DNA from: Clostridia bacterium
GTDB lineage: Bacteria > Bacillota > Clostridia > Christensenellales > Aristaeellaceae
Assembly (NCBI GenBank): GCA_024404275.1
Contig: JAKSQG010000055.1
Coordinates: 1 to 9,799 of the forward strand
Reading direction: 5' to 3'
DNA length: 9,799 bases
This document shows positions 7,243 through 9,799 of the stretch, one piece after another (position 1 is the first letter of the stretch; each line of letters begins with the position of its first letter). A program made the translations under genes and the position numbers. The notes beneath the pieces are model-generated. The model ran no database searches. It saw nothing but the letters and a program-made list of their open reading frames with translations, and was not told where the DNA came from.

Positions 7243-7560
7243 TTATTCGATCCCCGCCATTTCAAGAATATCGTCCTTATCCACCACACCCACGGAACGG
7301 CGCACTTCCTCGCCGTTTTCAAACACGATCAGCGTGGGGATGGACATGACGCGGAATTTGCGGGCCAGGTCGGACTCTTCATCCACATTGATCTTGCCGA
7401 CCACCAGCTTATCGCCGTACTCGTCGGCAATCTCTTCCACTGTCGGCGCCAGCATGCGGCAGGGCATGCACCAGGTCGCCCAGAAATCCACCAACACGGG
7501 TTTATTGCTTTTTACAACTTCCTGCTCAAAATTGGCCGAAGTAATCTTGATCTCGCTCAT
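7243..7560 (-). CDS. trxA: Thioredoxin with WCMPC active site
   Basis: A 105-residue single-domain thioredoxin, the family's usual size, which reduces protein disulfides in the cytoplasm. The fold landmarks are all present: PVLVDFWATWC at 21–31, the redox pair C31 and C34, R35, the buried D25, the cis-proline P75 in MSIPTLIVF and the FENGEEV turn. The active site is WCMPC instead of the canonical WCGPC, with Met at position 32. There is no signal peptide. The ATG follows the rseC-like TAA directly (TAAATG), implying translational coupling and a shared transcript. Stop TAA. The changed dipeptide should alter redox potential or partner choice; the identification as a thioredoxin-fold redox protein is firm, its partners are not known. 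Confidence 0.93.
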   Translation of the reverse strand: MSEIKITSANFEQEVVKSNKPVLVDFWATWCMPCRMLAPTVEEIADEYGDKLVVGKINVDEESDLARKFRVMSIPTLIVFENGEEVRRSVGVVDKDDILEMAGIE

Positions 7561-7971
7561 TTATTTCATTCCTTTATTGATAATTTTTTCCACTGTCGGG
7601 CACCAGTCGCCGTGTCCGCGCAGCTGTTTTTCAATCAGTTTGCTGATGCCGTAGCCGATCACCATCCCGGCAAGGGCGCAGAGCAGGATCAGACCGTCCG
7701 CCAACCCCGCGCCGGAGGCAATGAACAGCCCGGCCAGCAGCAGCAGCAGCGGCAGACCATACGCCAGCAGCGCCGCGCTCAGTGTTTTGTTTTCGGGGAT
7801 ACGGACGCTGACCAGGTCACCGGGTTCTGCCTTGCCGAATACTGTCAGCAGCTCCGTCGGGGACATGAATCCCTTCTCGCAGCCCTTGCAGCCGGCACAT
7901 CCCTCGGGACGGTCAAAACATACCTTCAGGATATTTCCCTTGCAGGATTTGACAATTCCGATCCTGTTCAT
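7561..7971 (-). CDS. RseC/SoxR-reducing-system family membrane protein
   Basis: A 136-residue protein matching the RseC_MucC (SoxR_reduc) family: an N-terminal Cys-bearing domain, two adjacent membrane helices (about 66–86 and 91–109) and a short charged tail. In proteobacteria RseC modulates sigma-E or keeps SoxR reduced together with the Rsx/Rnf complex; in Clostridia the family is widespread and its role is unclear. Cysteines lie at 10, 18, 25, 28, 31, 98 and 124, with the motif CAGCKGC at 25–31 able to hold a metal or cluster or act as a redox site. The start at 7971 has GGAGG 8 nt upstream and a promoter behind it. Its end abuts trxA, suggesting that the thioredoxin reduces or exchanges electrons with this protein; that is inference. 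Stop TAA. Confidence 0.85.
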   Translation of the reverse strand: MNRIGIVKSCKGNILKVCFDRPEGCAGCKGCEKGFMSPTELLTVFGKAEPGDLVSVRIPENKTLSAALLAYGLPLLLLLAGLFIASGAGLADGLILLCALAGMVIGYGISKLIEKQLRGHGDWCPTVEKIINKGMK

Positions 7972-7979
7972 CTCGCATA

Positions 7980-7984
7980 CCTCC
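7980..7984 (-). promoter_or_regulatory. Shine–Dalgarno site of the rseC-like gene
   Basis: GGAGG on the minus strand, 8 nt before ATG 7971; a near-ideal site that fixes the start. Confidence 0.8.
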
Positions 7985-7996
7985 GTAAGACAACAT

Positions 7997-8025
7997 ATTA
8001 TATCACTTATTCCGCTCTTCGTCCA
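7997..8025 (-). promoter_or_regulatory. Sigma-A-type promoter of the rseC–trxA pair
   Basis: On the minus strand a perfect TATAAT (7997–8002) is preceded, 17 nt away, by TGGACG (8020–8025), which matches four of six -35 bases. The start point would lie about 20 nt before the rseC start codon, just ahead of GGAGG, so the leader is short. Confidence 0.65.
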
Positions 8026-8059
8026 GCAAAAAGATTAAATCAACCAGAAATTTTGTTTG

Positions 8060-8083
8060 TTTTGATCAAAAAATCACTTTTTT
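8060..8083. repeat. AT-rich dyad at the end of the phosphatase gene
   Basis: Two overlapping inverted repeats: a 12-bp perfect palindrome TTTTGATCAAAA (8060–8071) and AAAAAA-TCAC-TTTTTT (8068–8083), which includes the phosphatase stop codon. The A/T-only stem is too weak for a typical intrinsic terminator; it may be chance in an AT-rich spacer or a protein-binding site 35 nt upstream of the rseC -35 box. Confidence 0.35.
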
Positions 8084-9180
8084 GCCACGATCAGCGGCAC
8101 CAGCATCTCCCGGGGAGTCAGACCAGCATGCTGTCCGACCAGCGGACGCTCCAGATGCTTCCACCAGATGCTGTAGCGGTCTACCGCGATGGCAATGTAA
8201 TCACCGATAAAGGAACGGAGCATGGGATGCGCCTCGCCGGGACCAAACAGACCCTTTTCGAGGGCTTCCTCGCTCTTCATCAGCAGGAAATGCTCCGTGC
8301 CGATGGTCTTTTCAAAGATCTCTTCAAACTGCGCCTTGTACTCGTCCTTGACATAGAAGACGGTGGCACGGGCTTCGACGGCAGTCGCCCTTTTGCAGAC
8401 TGCCAGCAATTCGGGATAAGCATCCACATACAAAACTTCACAGTCCAGCTGACCGTGATCGGCAGTCACCAGAATAAGCGTATCATCGCCCGCCTCCGCG
8501 GCAAAGCGTTCCACGCGGTCGTTGATATCGCGTACGATATCGCCAACGCTCATCACACCCTCTTCATGCATGGTGTGATCGGGCTCGCCCCAATAGCAGT
8601 ACAGGTAATGACGTCCGTCCTCCCTGCACAGGCGTCCGGCAGTTTCAAACACATCATCCAGTGTATCCACCGGCGTATCGCCGAAGCGGGAGATGAGGTG
8701 CGCATCGCACTGCCCCGCCGCATGAAGGCGTTCCACAATGTTTTTGTACGGAATAAAGCGGCTCGAGATCCTTTCGCCCTCCATGGGCTCTCCGGTCAGG
8801 GAGTCGCGGTTGATAAACACATCGACCATGCGGTCAATGGGCTCAAAATACACTGACCAGCCCAGCCAGCCGTGCTCTTTGGGAGAATCGCCGCTCTCAA
8901 TGGTGGTCGTCGCCGCCACCGTGGTGGAGGGAAAGACCGCGGTCATCTCCCGCGCCACATGGCTTCTCAGAAAGCTGTCCTCCGACAGATGGTCGCGCAG
9001 GATCGCCATACCCATGGCATCAAACAGCATCAGCACCACATTGCGGTAGGGCTTTTTTGCCAGCAGGGCATCCAGATCCTTCTGACCGGGATGCGCCGCT
9101 TCCGCACCAAAATAGCGCAGCACAGAGCATGCCACGTTCAGACTGCAGTTGGTATAATCCGGAAGGATGTATTCAGCCAT
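8074..9180 (-). CDS. Alkaline-phosphatase-superfamily phosphodiesterase/nucleotide pyrophosphatase-like protein
   Basis: A 368-residue cytoplasmic-looking protein (no signal peptide) of the type-I phosphodiesterase/nucleotide pyrophosphatase group in the alkaline phosphatase superfamily. These two-metal enzymes hydrolyse phosphodiester or phosphoanhydride bonds. The set of active-site residues looks complete: D54 in VVLMLFDAMG, the nucleophile Thr in FPSTTVAAT (T87 best, T86 possible), D201 and H205 in EPDHTMH, D241 and H242 in TADHGQ, and H351 in GQHAGLTPRE. GDSPKEHGWLGW at 97–108 is also typical. The start ATG 9180 has GGGGAG 10 nt upstream and overlaps the end of the preceding gene by 8 nt; an in-frame GTG 36 nt earlier is rejected. 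Stop TGA. The substrate cannot be read from the sequence; coupling to a dehydrogenase-like gene hints at a small-molecule phosphate. Confidence 0.88.
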   Translation of the reverse strand: MAEYILPDYTNCSLNVACSVLRYFGAEAAHPGQKDLDALLAKKPYRNVVLMLFDAMGMAILRDHLSEDSFLRSHVAREMTAVFPSTTVAATTTIESGDSPKEHGWLGWSVYFEPIDRMVDVFINRDSLTGEPMEGERISSRFIPYKNIVERLHAAGQCDAHLISRFGDTPVDTLDDVFETAGRLCREDGRHYLYCYWGEPDHTMHEEGVMSVGDIVRDINDRVERFAAEAGDDTLILVTADHGQLDCEVLYVDAYPELLAVCKRATAVEARATVFYVKDEYKAQFEEIFEKTIGTEHFLLMKSEEALEKGLFGPGEAHPMLRSFIGDYIAIAVDRYSIWWKHLERPLVGQHAGLTPREMLVPLIVAKK

Positions 9181-9799
9181 TTTTGATCCACTCCCCTGCC
9201 AGTTCGATCTGTTCACAGATCAGATGCACAATCACATCGGTCGTCACCGGGCTGCTCTGTTCATCGGCAATGTCCGGGCTGCGCCAGCCCGCCATGAGCA
9301 CATTGCGCACCGCGGCTTCCACACAGGACGCTTCTTTTTCCATTTTCAGCTGTTCCCTGAGCAGCTGCATCACGCAGCGCAGCATCCCGAAGGGATCGGC
9401 ATGCGCCGCGTCCGTTTCATCTTTCTCATCAAGGGCCGCGTAAATGGGACGATCGCCCCCGTAATAGCCCTCATACTTCGTACCCTCGCTGCCGCTGAGC
9501 AAAGCCGCCGTTGGGGCTGCCACGCTGCCGGCATAGGGCGGACAAAGCAGAATGCCCGTTTTCGCCGGGTCTGTCAACAGCTCCGGCATCAACTGCGGCA
9601 GCTGCAGTGCCCTGACCGGTATATGCCGGTGCCCGGCACGGGCACGATTCATGGCGTTCATCCAGCTATCGCTGATTTTGCCATTCGGCGGCAGTTCGGT
9701 CACGGCGAGGCCGCTTTCTTCCGCCAGCTGCATGGCGTGCTCCGCCGCAGCGGTCAGGGCTTTTTCATCGTTCTGAAGGCTCTGCACCACCACCGTTTC
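9173..9799 (-). CDS. Divergent isocitrate/isopropylmalate dehydrogenase-like protein, C-terminal part
   Basis: The visible 208 residues are the C-terminal end of a longer protein whose start lies beyond the window; the frame is open to the edge. The order of elements fits the isocitrate/isopropylmalate dehydrogenase fold: a helix near EKALTAAAEHAMQLAEESG, a strand-turn (GILLCPPYAGSVAAPTAALLSGSEG) where family members have the metal-binding NLFGDILSDxAA loop, then ADPFGMLRCVMQLLRE, AVRNVLMAGWRSPDI and a C-terminal helix. The Asp residues expected in the GDILSD loop are absent (YAGSVAAP instead), so normal metal-dependent oxidative decarboxylation is doubtful. The protein may be a pseudoenzyme or a divergent enzyme with other chemistry. 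It overlaps the phosphatase start by 8 nt (AAATGGCTGA), so the two are probably co-translated. Stop TGA. The family call rests on pattern recognition over a weakly similar stretch and could be wrong. Confidence 0.55.
   Translation of the reverse strand, partial: ETVVVQSLQNDEKALTAAAEHAMQLAEESGLAVTELPPNGKISDSWMNAMNRARAGHRHIPVRALQLPQLMPELLTDPAKTGILLCPPYAGSVAAPTAALLSGSEGTKYEGYYGGDRPIYAALDEKDETDAAHADPFGMLRCVMQLLREQLKMEKEASCVEAAVRNVLMAGWRSPDIADEQSSPVTTDVIVHLICEQIELAGEWIKNG
9191..9196 (-). promoter_or_regulatory. Shine–Dalgarno site of the phosphatase gene
   Basis: GGGGAG on the minus strand, 10 nt before ATG 9180 and inside the end of the upstream gene. It supports the MAEYILPDY start over the upstream GTG at 9216. 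Confidence 0.6.

Noticed and set aside
7218..7245. Terminator after trxA
   Set aside because: Only a 4-bp stem (ATCC-CCAA-GGAT) is present before a mixed A/T tract; too weak to call.
7177..8856. A 559-codon open frame on the plus strand across trxA, the rseC-like gene and part of the phosphatase
   Set aside because: It crosses three well-supported minus-strand genes and a promoter, has no family resemblance, and its composition is typical of antisense frames.

Overview
This window reads as a chromosomal stretch of a fairly GC-rich, low-intergenic-space Bacillota genome, most likely a gut-type clostridium of the Oscillospiraceae/Ruminococcaceae kind. The grounds are the gene set (RNase J, a YlbF-family protein, an MltG–U32 pair, a Clostridia-type thioredoxin and RseC), strong GGAGG-type ribosome binding sites, and sigma-A-like promoters. 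The assignment is inference; no rRNA or other phylogenetic marker is present. All ten genes lie on the minus strand, so transcription runs from high to low coordinates.

Layout in transcription order. (1) 9799–8074: the C-terminal part of a divergent isocitrate/isopropylmalate-dehydrogenase-like protein, overlapping by 8 nt with a nucleotide-pyrophosphatase-type alkaline phosphatase superfamily protein. (2) 7971–7243: a Cys-rich RseC/SoxR-reducing family membrane protein abutting a thioredoxin with an unusual WCMPC active site, behind a clear promoter. (3) 7088–5418: RNase J, with its own promoter and 5' leader. (4) 5356–1: ylbF-like, mltG, U32 tRNA-hydroxylation-type protein, endonuclease-IV-like TIM barrel, M48 Ste24-like membrane protease and the start of a MATE efflux pump. 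These six genes are tightly packed and codirectional. A promoter with a perfect TATAAT lies over the last bases of rnjA and probably drives them.

The most interesting signal is the use of TAG. Two of the ten genes, the endonuclease-IV-like gene (2170–2172) and the MATE gene (60–62), carry a single in-frame TAG. In both, well-conserved family sequence continues in the same frame on the far side. In the first, the TAG lies between the two halves of the metal-ligand set. None of the nine other visible gene ends uses TAG for termination (four TAA including the endonuclease-IV-like gene, five TGA). The MATE gene end lies outside the window. This pattern is what UAG read as an amino acid would produce (Gln or Glu would be the simplest fit). 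Two independent nonsense mutations, programmed readthrough, or sequencing error are not excluded by 10 kb of sequence.

No insertion sequences, CRISPR arrays, tRNA or rRNA genes were seen. All non-coding gaps are under 160 bases.
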